This document shows, one piece after another, positions 23,228 to 32,496 of a DNA stretch of 64,000 bases. The stretch is from SCTM01 sp965279655 (GTDB lineage: Bacteria > Pseudomonadota > Alphaproteobacteria > Rhodospirillales > Rhodospirillaceae), in the NCBI GenBank assembly GCA_965279655.1, contig OZ257255.1:1922001-1986000 (forward strand), given 5' to 3'. Both the position numbers and the translations under genes were made by a program. The notes under the pieces are model-generated. The model was given only the letters and a program-made list of their open reading frames with translations, had not been told where the DNA came from and did no database searches. Positions within the stretch are counted from its first letter, which is position 1. Each line of letters begins with the position of its first letter.

Positions 23228-25924
23228 CTAGTATTTGTACTCCACGCGCATACCAACCATGCGCGGGGCAGCCCAGCTGACACCATCTGCTTGGCCGTTG
23301 ATCAGAGTGCCTCCTATCACGGCAACGTTGGAAAGATTTGTGCCCCAGACGGAGAATTTGAAGTTGGAGTCAGGCGGTACGTAGGAGATTTGCCCGGCGA
23401 AAGATGTATACGCTGGCTGCGTCACACGATTGTCCGCATCAAAGAAGAATTTGTCGGAGTGGAACATCGTTCCATTGACGGCAAATGTTCCCCAATTGAA
23501 TTCGTGCTCGTAGTTGGCATTCAAGTTCAGCGTCCATGACGGCGACTTGATGAGCTTGTGGCCTGTCGCATTGCCCGAGACTGTTGCGTTGCCGTTCGGT
23601 CGGCCATTCAAGAACCGCGGGGTGAGAAACTGCGCACCCGGGAAGCTCTTATAGTGAGCATCAAGCACCGATAAGCCTGCTCGGAAGGTAAGGTCCTGGC
23701 TTGCTCGCAATGTTGATTCAACGTCGAGGCCTTTAATCGACGCCGTTCCTGAGTTTGTGACCGTCGCCGTGGGCAAGTTGTTTATGAAAGCTGTCGTCTG
23801 CAAGTTCGTATAGTCGTAGTGAAACGCAGCAAGATTGACGTCAAGCTGGTCAAAGACTTTGCCTTTAAATCCAGCTTCAAACGCAGTCACTTTTTCTGGT
23901 GTTACCGGAGGCAATGTGAAGGCGGACGCTTGGTAGGCTCCGCTCTTGAACCCTTCGTTAAAAGTGAAATAGACGCTGCTACGATCCGTCAGGTCATAGC
24001 GGAGAGAGACCTTTGGCGTCCACGATGGCCACGCCTTGTCTTGGCGCGGCGTGAGATTTGCCGGCAGCGGTATGAGCGGGCCGATATCTGCATAGAGGTA
24101 CTTGTGGTCGAGGTTGTACCGAATGCCGCCGGTAAGGTGGAGACGTGCGGTAATGTCGTAAGTTGCCTCGCCGAAAAACGCGTACGAGCGTGTGTTTTGC
24201 GCCGTAAAGCTATTGCGCTGCAACGCGCCAGGGCTATTGAGATATGTAAATTGGCGCGCATTGTCGTGATAGTAAAAGGCTCCAGCGATCCATTTCAATC
24301 GACCCTCGTTGGTCGAAGTAAGTTGGAACTCCTGTGAGAAAGTGTGACTTGGCTTATAAGAAGGGTCAAAGACGCTGCCCGGCCCGCCGCTATAGTCCAA
24401 ACTCTGCCGCGCACGCGCGACAAAGCGGAGGAACGCGGTATTGGAGGATAGTTCCGCAAACCCAAGGTCAAAGCGAGCCTTCAGGGCGCCCTCGTCCATA
24501 ATAGCCGTCGTGTTGTGCACGACGTCTGATGCAACAACCCAAGGCTCAGACGGTGTCGGGAATCCGGCAGCATTGCCTTGCGAATTGCCGTTCAGAGCAT
24601 TGCCGACCACACCCGACCCGTCCTGCCGACGCCCGTGCCACCCCGACAGCACAATGTCTACAGAATCGGAAGGCTGATATCGCAGCTTGCCGCGCGCACT
24701 CCACGCGTACACATCGCCCGAGTATCCACCGTACCGGAGATCTTTGTTATAGCCGGTATGTTCATCGTGAGAGATGGAGACGTGGAACGCGAGACGATCC
24801 TCGACCAGAGGACCAGTTCCGTAGGCAGAAAGCTTTACTTGGTTGTAGCTACCATAACTCGCCGACGCGTAAGCCGATCGCGTAAACGAAGGATCGCGGG
24901 TGATGATTTGGATCGCACCACCAGTCGCGTTTCGGCCGAAGAGAGTTCCTTGAGGACCCTTTAGAATTTCCACGCGCTCGATGTCAGCGACGGAAAAATT
25001 TGTCACGCTTTGATTAGGTTGATAAATACCATCAACATACAGTGCGACGTTGGCGTCATTACCGGCATTGATAACTTGAGCCGTGATGCCGCGAATGGTG
25101 GGCAAGGTTTGAGCGCCATTTTGAGCGAACTGCACGCCGGGGGAGGCCTCCGTCAACTGATTGATCGTTCCGATTCCGGCTTGCTGGAGATCAGCTGCGG
25201 TGCGAACAGAAACGGTCGCTGGCACGTCCACCAAGCGCTCTTCGCGCCGCTGCGCAGTAACGATAATCTCCTCCGTGGCGGAGGGCGAGTTTAGAGACGG
25301 CGCCGCAGTTGACTGGCCGTGCACCTGTCCAGCACTCAGAACTCCCAGGAAAAGCGTCGATACTGCAGACGACGCCTGCGCGACGCGCTTCTTGTCAACC
25401 ATTGAACTATTCTCCCCGTTGCAGCCTTGTGATCGATGCGAAATCGTTATGATTCCGCTCTTCGTTAGGCCGCCGCAGAGATCGCTACCCTCTAGCAAGA
25501 CGTTAAGTGCTTCGTACACCGTGTATTGACCGACAAGGGGTTTTACCCTCGCGGTTTTGCCGAGCGTGGTCGGAATAAGAAGCTGCGCCCCAACTTTCTG
25601 GGCAAACAGCACAAGCGCCTCGCTGATCGAGTGCTGCGAAATATCGAAGTCATATTTCGCATTCGGATTCGGCGCAGCACTTGTAGGGGATGCCAATAGC
25701 AAACTCGTCGCCAAAAGGCTGACTCCGAGTCCCCTACCCCCAATAACACTCTTCCCCACCAAGCTCGGCCACGTTCTCGGCGCGCTTGCTCTTGCCTCTA
25801 CGTCGGCCTTAGTACTAAGACCGCTTCGCGACAAAAAACCTCCATAGAAATCTTTTGGCTTCCGCGCAGACTTTCGCGCCTCGCCGTTCCGCGCTAGGCT
25901 CTGATGCTGTCTATGTTGGGCCAT
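23228..25924 (-). CDS. TonB-dependent receptor with N-terminal STN signalling domain
   Basis: An 898-residue outer-membrane transducer of FecA type. Order: an unusual 60-residue leader, a signal peptide (GLGVSLLATSLLLASPTSA, about 66-84), an STN domain (about 90-165) that contacts the anti-sigma factor, a second signal-peptide-like segment (176-203), the TonB box EEIIVTAQRRE, the plug with VEILKGPQGTLFGRNATGG, and a beta barrel ending in VEYKY. It imports a ligand and signals its presence to FecR. It overlaps the FecR gene by 14 bases. An internal ATG at 25402 has GGGGAG upstream and could give a receptor without STN. Confidence 0.9.
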   Translation of the reverse strand: MAQHRQHQSLARNGEARKSARKPKDFYGGFLSRSGLSTKADVEARASAPRTWPSLVGKSVIGGRGLGVSLLATSLLLASPTSAAPNPNAKYDFDISQHSISEALVLFAQKVGAQLLIPTTLGKTARVKPLVGQYTVYEALNVLLEGSDLCGGLTKSGIITISHRSQGCNGENSSMVDKKRVAQASSAVSTLFLGVLSAGQVHGQSTAAPSLNSPSATEEIIVTAQRREERLVDVPATVSVRTAADLQQAGIGTINQLTEASPGVQFAQNGAQTLPTIRGITAQVINAGNDANVALYVDGIYQPNQSVTNFSVADIERVEILKGPQGTLFGRNATGGAIQIITRDPSFTRSAYASASYGSYNQVKLSAYGTGPLVEDRLAFHVSISHDEHTGYNKDLRYGGYSGDVYAWSARGKLRYQPSDSVDIVLSGWHGRRQDGSGVVGNALNGNSQGNAAGFPTPSEPWVVASDVVHNTTAIMDEGALKARFDLGFAELSSNTAFLRFVARARQSLDYSGGPGSVFDPSYKPSHTFSQEFQLTSTNEGRLKWIAGAFYYHDNARQFTYLNSPGALQRNSFTAQNTRSYAFFGEATYDITARLHLTGGIRYNLDHKYLYADIGPLIPLPANLTPRQDKAWPSWTPKVSLRYDLTDRSSVYFTFNEGFKSGAYQASAFTLPPVTPEKVTAFEAGFKGKVFDQLDVNLAAFHYDYTNLQTTAFINNLPTATVTNSGTASIKGLDVESTLRASQDLTFRAGLSVLDAHYKSFPGAQFLTPRFLNGRPNGNATVSGNATGHKLIKSPSWTLNLNANYEHEFNWGTFAVNGTMFHSDKFFFDADNRVTQPAYTSFAGQISYVPPDSNFKFSVWGTNLSNVAVIGGTLINGQADGVSWAAPRMVGMRVEYKY

Positions 25925-26996
25925 TTATCCGGACAACGGTCTCGTTAACTCGCACGATGCGAAGACGGAAATTTCGCTCCAACGCTTCTAGCAACGCGTC
26001 AACCTTACCAATCTCGAAGTAGCCATCGATGCGCAGATCACGCAATTTAGGATCACCGATCTCGATTTTGACGGTGGTGTAGCGGCTAATGTCTTCGATG
26101 ACTTGCGGAAGGCTCTCGTCCGAAAAGACGATGAAGCCCTGACGCCAGCTCAATTGGCGATTGAGATCCGTGCTCGGAATATTATCCAGTCTCTCGATTT
26201 TTTCTTTGAACCGCGCCGTCTGGCCGCCCTCGAGTAGTCCAAGCGTTTTGCCAACACGCTTAGCCCCTGCTGTAGTTTTCAGGTCAACTCCCTGCGGAGC
26301 AATGGGTAACGCGGCCAATTCCACCGTCCCTTTCGTGACCGTGACTTCCACTTCACCTTTCTCAGAGAGTTTCACCGCGAAGGCCGTGCCGACCGCCCGC
26401 ACAGTTCCATCGCCGGCGTGCACGACAAAAGGTCGACTGCGATCTGGCGCCACATCGAAAAAAGCCTGACCCCTGATAAGGTAGATATCGCGCTGTTGTG
26501 CGCTCAGAGTGACGTCGACAGCGCTGTCCGCATCAACTGTGATCGAAGAACCGTCGGCCAGGGAAACACTTCGTTGTACGCCCACTTCGGCTCGATAAGA
26601 TCGGGTCTCGACCTTACCTCTCCAAGGTATCGGTAACGCGAACAGCAATGCGGCGGCGACCGTGATAGCAACCAGAGCGGCGAGTTGTGGCTTGATTCGG
26701 CCTACAGCACCAATCAGGAACGGCTGAGAAGCGCCCGGCTCATCCTCAATGGGCATCGGAGGAGGTACCAGTTCAGGGTTCTCGGATAGCTCCTTAAGAG
26801 TTCCGAGCTCATACCAAACTGCCGTAAGGCGGGCGAATGCCTCTCTATGCAGCGGCCCGCGCGCCTGCCAAGATTCGAATTCGTTGAGATCGCTGGCGTT
26901 CGCTGCGCCACCCTGCAAACGCACAATCCAGAGAGCAGCTTCGCCTTCGATACCGGCAAGATCTGGAAATTGTACTACTTTCTCCGCGTCAGTCAT
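25911..26996 (-). CDS. FecR-type anti-sigma factor
   Basis: A 361-residue inner-membrane regulator. The N-terminal cytoplasmic part (WIVRLQGGAANASDLNEFESW, DUF4880-like) would hold the sigma factor. One membrane segment (about 124-143, LAALVAITVAAALLFALPIPW) precedes the FecR domain (SYRAEVGVQRSVSLADGSSI) and a C-terminal periplasmic domain that meets the STN domain of the receptor. ATG 26996 overlaps the sigma factor stop (ATGACTGA), so translation is probably coupled; the longer start at 27041 is less likely. Confidence 0.88.
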   Translation of the reverse strand: MTDAEKVVQFPDLAGIEGEAALWIVRLQGGAANASDLNEFESWQARGPLHREAFARLTAVWYELGTLKELSENPELVPPPMPIEDEPGASQPFLIGAVGRIKPQLAALVAITVAAALLFALPIPWRGKVETRSYRAEVGVQRSVSLADGSSITVDADSAVDVTLSAQQRDIYLIRGQAFFDVAPDRSRPFVVHAGDGTVRAVGTAFAVKLSEKGEVEVTVTKGTVELAALPIAPQGVDLKTTAGAKRVGKTLGLLEGGQTARFKEKIERLDNIPSTDLNRQLSWRQGFIVFSDESLPQVIEDISRYTTVKIEIGDPKLRDLRIDGYFEIGKVDALLEALERNFRLRIVRVNETVVRINGPT

Positions 26997-27585
26997 TGAC
27001 GCCACCTTCGGAGAATTTAGCGTTCGCCGACTCACGCACACGGGATACTTTTTTGAGACGCAATCTACCTGCCTCGGCTTCGCACCCGTGGCGCCGTAGA
27101 TACTGGCTGCATTTCAAGAGACCGGCAGCGATATGCTTTTCTACCGTACTCTGCGCAATACCAACGCACTGCGCGATCTCCTTGTGCGAGTAGCCATAGA
27201 TCCGCTGCATAACAAAGACACGTCTGCACTGGTCCGGTAACTGTGCTACCGCCGCCTCTAAGAGTAAAAGCATGTCGCGCGCCTCGAGTTGAGCTTGAGT
27301 CGTGTCAAGCCACACGTTCCCTAAGACTTCGCGCTGCGCAAAATCCTCCAGTGGAACTGTAGCAACACGCGACTTTTTGGCCCACGCATCGACCGCGAGG
27401 TTGTGTGCAATGCGAAATAGAAAAGCCCGCGGCTGGTCAACCTGCTGGTTGGCTTCCGCAGCGAAGGCCTTGGCGAACGTCTCCTGGGTAATGTCTTCGA
27501 TATCTTGACGGCGTACGAGAAACCGCCTGAGAAAGCGCTTTAAAGCAGGCTCGTTTTCCAGGAATGCTTTGATAACCAAAGACAA
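26989..27585 (-). CDS. ECF sigma factor, FecI-like
   Basis: A 198-residue RNA polymerase sigma factor. Region 2 is seen in RRQDIEDITQETFAKAFAAE and FLFRIAHNLAVDAWAKK, and region 4 in YSHKEIAQCVGIAQSTVEKHIA. Followed by FecR and an STN receptor, it forms a cell-surface signalling unit: ligand at the receptor releases the sigma factor, which transcribes the receptor operon. Site e of the island motif lies 72 bases upstream of the start codon. Confidence 0.9.
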   Translation of the reverse strand: MSLVIKAFLENEPALKRFLRRFLVRRQDIEDITQETFAKAFAAEANQQVDQPRAFLFRIAHNLAVDAWAKKSRVATVPLEDFAQREVLGNVWLDTTQAQLEARDMLLLLEAAVAQLPDQCRRVFVMQRIYGYSHKEIAQCVGIAQSTVEKHIAAGLLKCSQYLRRHGCEAEAGRLRLKKVSRVRESANAKFSEGGVND

Positions 27586-27656
27586 ACGTTCCGCCCCCCA
27601 CGGATTGGTCTTGGCCGACGTCCCCGTACGTAGGACAAAGTGATACCCGCTCTATG

Positions 27657-27679
27657 TCCAATACGGTTTTGGTATGAGC
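27657..27679 (-). promoter_or_regulatory. Island motif, site e
   Basis: TCCAATA-N9-TATGAGC, ending 72 bases upstream of the ECF sigma factor gene. The left half is identical to sites b and d; the right half is degenerate. Confidence 0.45.
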
Positions 27680-27724
27680 TCCTGCGAAGTACATATTAGG
27701 GGCAGTTTGGCGGCACGGCCGGCG

Positions 27725-27890
27725 TCAAAGCGCGACTAGCTGGTGTGCCTGCGCAGCTGCGGCAAGAGGGGGCCGCAGAGCGACGGGCGCCGAGATTTTC
27801 CCCGCCGACACAAGAGCGACGATTCTTGATAGTAGTTCCGCATCCGATCGGAAGACGACGAACTCAAGGTCGGCGGCGAGACCATCCTTT
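27725..27890 (-). pseudogene. C-terminal remnant of a zinc-type/quinone oxidoreductase (MDR family)
   Basis: About 53 codons encode LEFVVFRSDAELLSRIVALV, then SAGKISAPVALRPPLAAAAQ and AHQLVAL before the stop. This closely follows the C-terminal pattern of medium-chain dehydrogenases/quinone oxidoreductases (helix, AGK-x-PV-x3-PL-x-AAxAH). No Rossmann domain or start is present. The fragment directly follows the stop of the PQQ dehydrogenase gene, so a deletion probably removed the rest of the gene. Confidence 0.55.
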
Positions 27891-27902
27891 GGAATCGGAG
27901 CT

Positions 27903-29894
27903 TTACTGCAGGCTGTATGCGACAACCGAGTCGCCAATGTCCGTTCCTGCTGTGGGATTTCCTCCGGCAGAAATGACGACATACTGCTTGCCGCCAGTCA
28001 TATACGTCATTGGCACCGTCATCCCTGGAACGGGAAGCTTTGATTGCCACAATTCTTTGCCTGACGACGCGTCAAAAGCGCGAAATTTTTCGTCCAGGGT
28101 TGCGGCAATGAATACAAGGCCGCCCTTGGTCAGCAGCGGCCCGCCAACGTTGGGTGATCCCCAACCTAAAAATGCGGGAGCTGTGATGCCCAACTTTTTT
28201 GCCTGACCAAGCGGCACTTGCCATGAAATATGCCCCGTCGCCAAATCGATCGCGGTCAGCGTACCCCAAGGGGGCGGACTGCATGGGATGCCCAGCGGCG
28301 AGAGCATGATCTCCCCTTCCATCCGATATGCCGTCCCCTCCATGGGCATGTCCATCCACGTCTTGGACCGTTTGGCAGGGCCAGGATCAGCATTCTTGTC
28401 GATCAGCCGTGCGTAGTAAGCAATATTCGTGGCCTTCACGATCAGGCGGTTTGTGTCAGGATCGTACGCCGCGCCGCCCCAATTACCGCCGCCCAGAAGC
28501 GACGGCAGCATGATCGTTCCTCGCAAGCTAGGGGGGGTGAACATTCCGTCATAACGGCTTCGATCGAAGATTTTCCGACAGGCAGCCCGGTCAATCGGCG
28601 TGAGTCCAAAGACTTCTGCACGAGTCATCGTCTGTCGTGCAAATGGTTCCGGAAGCGCCGGAACAGGCTGCGTTGGTGAACTTACTTCGCCCGGTACATC
28701 GGACTGCGGAACTGGCATTTCTGAGATGGGGAAGAGGGATTTCCCGGTGTCACGATCGAGGACAAAAGTGTAGCCCGACTTCGTCGTCTCAATTACGACA
28801 TCACGGCGTTGGCCTTCGTGAACGATGGTAGACAGGATGGGTTGGGAGGGTAGATCAAAGTCCCAAAGATCATGATGAACTGTCTGAAAAGACCAGACGA
28901 CATCTCCGGTCTCGGCTTTCAGGGCAATAATCGCATCCGTGTGAGGCAGATCCATTGCCCTTAACGCACCATACAGATCGGTGGAGGGACTCGTTGTCGG
29001 TAAGAAAACCAATCCGCGTGCAACATCGACACTCATAACGGACCAAACGTTTGCCGCGCCGGTCACCTTGCTCAGGTCCTTAGGTATCGGACTAAAGCTC
29101 CAAACCAATTCGCCGGTACGTACATTCAGCGCATAGACGGTACCATCCGGAAGATCTGCCTTAGAGTTGCTAGGCATTCCCTGTCCAAAAATAAGTAGGT
29201 CCTTATAAATGGCGCCCGGCGAAGAAATATAGGCAGAGGTCATAGGGAGGTCGGAGGGTAGTTCGGCGATATCGATCCGCCCGGGGTGGCCCGCTGTCCC
29301 ACCGAAATCCACACAAGCAGCTCCCGTATCCGCATCCACAGCAAACAGTCGTGCCCCACGGTCGGTGCCCACCGCACGAAAAATTCGCTTGCTACAAGCC
29401 TTCCCGTCCGGGTTTTCCGCCTGCCAGTAGCTCACGCCGCGGCAGATCGCGACGCCCCCTCCGATATTGTGCTCGACGCGCCACCGCTCTTTGCCGGTCG
29501 TAGGATCCAGGGCAATGGTTGCCGCATGCGGTGAACACAAATACAGCAAGCTATTGACGTGCAACGGTACCGCCTCGAAGGGTTGCGGTGAAAGATGCTG
29601 CCCGGCGTTTGCGTGATAAGTCCAGGCAACTCGCAAATTCTTGACGTTCTCGGTGGTAATCTGCGCGAGCGCACTGTACTGCCCCCCTTCTGGGCCGCCA
29701 CCGATGCTCGCCCAATCCCCCTCCGCGCCCGTCGGATTCGCACGAATAATCGCTTCGCGTTCATCCAGCTCAGATACTGCGGGCTGCGCAGCAGCTGTCG
29801 CGGCCGCCAGTCCCAGTACACCGCAACATGCAAACCTCAGCCGTGCGAAGAGGCTCCTTGAAACGGGCGACGGCGACTCTCGATTAATTCGCAT
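27903..29894 (-). CDS. PQQ-dependent dehydrogenase, glucose-dehydrogenase-like, soluble
   Basis: A 663-residue exported quinoprotein. A signal peptide (hydrophobic at about 20-36, ending TAAAQ) leads into an eight-bladed propeller with repeated A-x-D-x2-TG-x3-W type motifs (ALDPTTGKERWRVEHN, ALKAETGDVVWSFQ). The substrate region GGGVAICRGVSYW resembles membrane glucose/polyol dehydrogenases and lacks the vicinal cysteines of alcohol dehydrogenases, but the N-terminal membrane anchor of mGDH is absent. It would oxidise a hydroxyl group and pass electrons onward. It overlaps the quinohemoprotein gene by 11 bases and is the last gene of the operon. Confidence 0.85.
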   Translation of the reverse strand: MRINRESPSPVSRSLFARLRFACCGVLGLAAATAAAQPAVSELDEREAIIRANPTGAEGDWASIGGGPEGGQYSALAQITTENVKNLRVAWTYHANAGQHLSPQPFEAVPLHVNSLLYLCSPHAATIALDPTTGKERWRVEHNIGGGVAICRGVSYWQAENPDGKACSKRIFRAVGTDRGARLFAVDADTGAACVDFGGTAGHPGRIDIAELPSDLPMTSAYISSPGAIYKDLLIFGQGMPSNSKADLPDGTVYALNVRTGELVWSFSPIPKDLSKVTGAANVWSVMSVDVARGLVFLPTTSPSTDLYGALRAMDLPHTDAIIALKAETGDVVWSFQTVHHDLWDFDLPSQPILSTIVHEGQRRDVVIETTKSGYTFVLDRDTGKSLFPISEMPVPQSDVPGEVSSPTQPVPALPEPFARQTMTRAEVFGLTPIDRAACRKIFDRSRYDGMFTPPSLRGTIMLPSLLGGGNWGGAAYDPDTNRLIVKATNIAYYARLIDKNADPGPAKRSKTWMDMPMEGTAYRMEGEIMLSPLGIPCSPPPWGTLTAIDLATGHISWQVPLGQAKKLGITAPAFLGWGSPNVGGPLLTKGGLVFIAATLDEKFRAFDASSGKELWQSKLPVPGMTVPMTYMTGGKQYVVISAGGNPTAGTDIGDSVVAYSLQ

Positions 29895-31908
29895 TTGAGT
29901 CCTCGTAGGCTCTAAGCCCGATGTAGCGAAGCAGCGTGCTCGCGTCTTTGGGTGTCAACACGTCGTCGAAAGAGGCCATGCCCTGGTCGCTTCGTGTGCC
30001 TTTCAGAACGATATCGGCGAAGGCGGCGCGCGTCTCCGTAGTCATGTGGCGTAGATCTTTCACTCCGCCGCGCACCGAAGTGCCATGGCAGCTTTGGCAG
30101 TACGTGACGTAGAGCTGCCGCCCTGTTTGCAGATCTTCATCGCTCATAAATACGCGCGTCGGCAGAGGTATTGGCGAGCGCGGCGCTAGTGCCGGCAATC
30201 TGCCCTTTCCCCCAATGGTGAAGACAAGCAGTCGCGCTGAGGAGATGTGCGGGCTCATCCCTGCTTCGGCTTCGCTGTGAGCGCGAGCGCCGCCATATCC
30301 CGCGTTGACCGCGATGTATTGCTTTCCAGCGGCCATGTAAGTCATCGGCGCAGCGATGGGAATATTGTCGACCGGTAGTTCCCAGACCTTCTCGCCCGTA
30401 TCATCACGGTAAGCGGCAAGCGTCTTATTGATGGTTCCCTGAAATACAAGCCCTCCCGCTGTAGACAACGTGCCGCCGCTCCCGCTTTTGGGATACGTGA
30501 CGCGCCACGCCTCAGTTTGGGTGACAGGGTTCCAAGCTGATAACCATGATCTTTCGCGACTTACCGCCTCGTCCTGCAAAGCTCGTCTTTCCGCTGGGTC
30601 CCCTAACCCCGGATTGACGGAGTTTTTTTGATACGTGAACTCTTCTGCGGCCGAGTAGACCCCGTAATTCTGCGTAACGGGAATGTACACGAGCCCGGTC
30701 AGCGGACTAAACGACATTGGTTGCCAGTTGTGCGCACCGTTGAACGCTGGTGCAAGCAAAACAGGTTTCTGATCATATCGGGCTTCAGCGGAGAACGTCG
30801 GCCGACCAGTTTTCGGATCCAGGCCGGTGGTCCAATTCACATCAACGATATTTCTTGCGGAAATCAGTTCGCCAGTGACGCGATCCAATACATAAAAGAA
30901 GCCATTCTTGGGCGCTTGCATGAGAACCTTACGCAGACGACCACGGACGTTTAGATCAGCAAGCACCATCGGTTGCGTGGCGGTATAGTCAAACTGTTCC
31001 GCTGGCGTCTCCTGAAAATGCCAAACGTACTCTCCAGTATCGGCGTTGAGCGCAACGATCGAACAGAGAAATAGATTGTCGCCACCGCCGGGACTACGGA
31101 ATTTCTGGACCCATGGCGAGCCATTGCCTACTCCGATATAGATCATGCGAAGGTCAGGATCATAAGTTATGGCGTCCCATACGGTGCCGCCTCCACCTAA
31201 CTTCCACCAGGCGCCGCTCCATGTCTCTGCCGCCTTGGCAAGTATCGCACTGTTGGTGCCCTTCGCCGGCTCATCAGGAACCGTGTAAAAACGCCAGATG
31301 AGGTGCCCGCTTTCGGCGTCGTACGCGCTTACGTATCCGCGCACGCCGTAATCAGCGCCTCCATTCCCAATGAACACTTTGCCATCGAATACTCGGGGAG
31401 CGCCGGTAATGGTGTACGGCGCACCGGGCTCAAGCGTTTGCACGCTCCACAGCGGCTGTCCGGTCTTAGCATTGAGGGCCATCAGGCGCCCATCGAGCGT
31501 GGCAATAATGACTTTTCCATTCCATAGCGCCAGGCCTCGCGTGACGATGTCACAGCAGGCAAGACGTGCGGTTTCGCGGGGCACCTGTGGGTCGTAGCGC
31601 CAGAGTAGCTTCCCGGAACGTGCGTCCATCGCTGTCGTGACGTTCCAGGGCAAGATGTTGTACATCACTCCATCCTGCACCAACGGCGTTGCTTCCACGC
31701 CGCGACGCGTCTCGAGCTCTTGAAACCATGCAAGGCCGAGACGCCCGATCGTCTTCAGATTTATTTGAGCAAGGGGACTGAAGAATTGCTCTTGTGACGA
31801 GCCGCCAATCATCGGCCAGTCTTCGCGGTGCGCAGATTCCGCAGCGATAGCAGCAGCATTCAAGAAAACGAAAACAGACCAGAAGCGCACGATGGCAAGC
31901 AAGTACAT
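29884..31908 (-). CDS. Quinohemoprotein alcohol dehydrogenase (PQQ plus cytochrome c domain)
   Basis: A 674-residue periplasmic alcohol dehydrogenase. Order: signal peptide (FWSVFVFLNAAAIAAE), PQQ propeller with the vicinal disulfide Cys118-Cys119 (ACCDIVTRG) and GNGGADYGVRGYVSAYDAESG, then a linker and a C-terminal cytochrome c domain with C604-x2-C607-H608 (CQSCHG). This is the type II alcohol dehydrogenase layout. It would oxidise a primary or secondary alcohol to the aldehyde or ketone. ATG 31908 has AAAGGA eight bases upstream; the frame extends back to 31950. Confidence 0.9.
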   Translation of the reverse strand: MYLLAIVRFWSVFVFLNAAAIAAESAHREDWPMIGGSSQEQFFSPLAQINLKTIGRLGLAWFQELETRRGVEATPLVQDGVMYNILPWNVTTAMDARSGKLLWRYDPQVPRETARLACCDIVTRGLALWNGKVIIATLDGRLMALNAKTGQPLWSVQTLEPGAPYTITGAPRVFDGKVFIGNGGADYGVRGYVSAYDAESGHLIWRFYTVPDEPAKGTNSAILAKAAETWSGAWWKLGGGGTVWDAITYDPDLRMIYIGVGNGSPWVQKFRSPGGGDNLFLCSIVALNADTGEYVWHFQETPAEQFDYTATQPMVLADLNVRGRLRKVLMQAPKNGFFYVLDRVTGELISARNIVDVNWTTGLDPKTGRPTFSAEARYDQKPVLLAPAFNGAHNWQPMSFSPLTGLVYIPVTQNYGVYSAAEEFTYQKNSVNPGLGDPAERRALQDEAVSRERSWLSAWNPVTQTEAWRVTYPKSGSGGTLSTAGGLVFQGTINKTLAAYRDDTGEKVWELPVDNIPIAAPMTYMAAGKQYIAVNAGYGGARAHSEAEAGMSPHISSARLLVFTIGGKGRLPALAPRSPIPLPTRVFMSDEDLQTGRQLYVTYCQSCHGTSVRGGVKDLRHMTTETRAAFADIVLKGTRSDQGMASFDDVLTPKDASTLLRYIGLRAYEDSNAN

Positions 31909-31964
31909 TGCCCGTCCTTTCTTAAGCACGGCTCGCAAAGCAAAGCGCAACGGCGGGGGTCACT

Positions 31965-32462
31965 TCAGGAACAGCTGTCCTTAGACGATGGCAATCCGGA
32001 GTCACCGCTCGCTCTAGTCCTCCGCGAACGGAGAAGTTGCCCCCGCAGCTCCCCTTCCGGAAATTTCAGCGTATTCAGATTGACGTACATCTTTGAAGTG
32101 ATCAGGGACTGAAACTGTCCCTCGGATATCTGCTTGGAACCTTCAATGGGACTCTTCATTCCAGGTCCGGCGAGGTCGACTTGCTTGCCGGCAATTGATC
32201 CTGGGCTTTCCGGGCCGTACAGCGCGAGGCTTGCTCCGGGAGAAGAGAGCTTGTCGAAGGTGATCTTCCAGCTGATCTTGAGAGTCTCGCGCTCCAACCA
32301 GACTTCAGCACAGCCGCGCGCAGGACCGGTGGCGGGCTTTGCCACCTCCTCCGGGGAAAGAGACGCTGTAAACTGGATATCGTCGGACGCTGCCCTTGCA
32401 TCGGTATGAAATATGCAAAGGCTCAAGGCCGCTAAAAGTGCGCTGGACGGTAGACGCGACAT
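31965..32462 (-). CDS. Exported CHRD-domain protein
   Basis: A 165-residue protein with a signal peptide (LPSSALLAALSLCIFHTDARA) and a CHRD domain: DIQFTASLSPEEVAKPATG at the start and MYVNLNTLKFPEGELRGQL at the end are hallmarks. CHRD domains are named after chordin; bacterial roles are poorly known but most are secreted. ATG 32462 places the signal peptide at the start; the frame runs back to 32528. It lies between the YxxD-repeat gene and the PQQ genes in one operon. Confidence 0.8.
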   Translation of the reverse strand: MSRLPSSALLAALSLCIFHTDARAASDDIQFTASLSPEEVAKPATGPARGCAEVWLERETLKISWKITFDKLSSPGASLALYGPESPGSIAGKQVDLAGPGMKSPIEGSKQISEGQFQSLITSKMYVNLNTLKFPEGELRGQLLRSRRTRASGDSGLPSSKDSCS

Positions 32463-32496
32463 CTGTTTCCCCCCTCTCTCCGCAATCGCCGAACCG

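Larger units (their letters stand above)
27586..27902. other. Intergenic region with motif site e and a dehydrogenase remnant
   Basis: Holds the island motif at 27657-27679, the presumed promoter of the sigma factor gene, and a broken C-terminal piece of a medium-chain dehydrogenase (27725-27890). No intact gene is seen. Confidence 0.5.

Noticed and set aside
27725..27982. The full 85-codon frame as an intact gene
   Set aside because: The first part runs through the PQQ gene 3' end; only the last 53 codons resemble a protein, so I call it a remnant.
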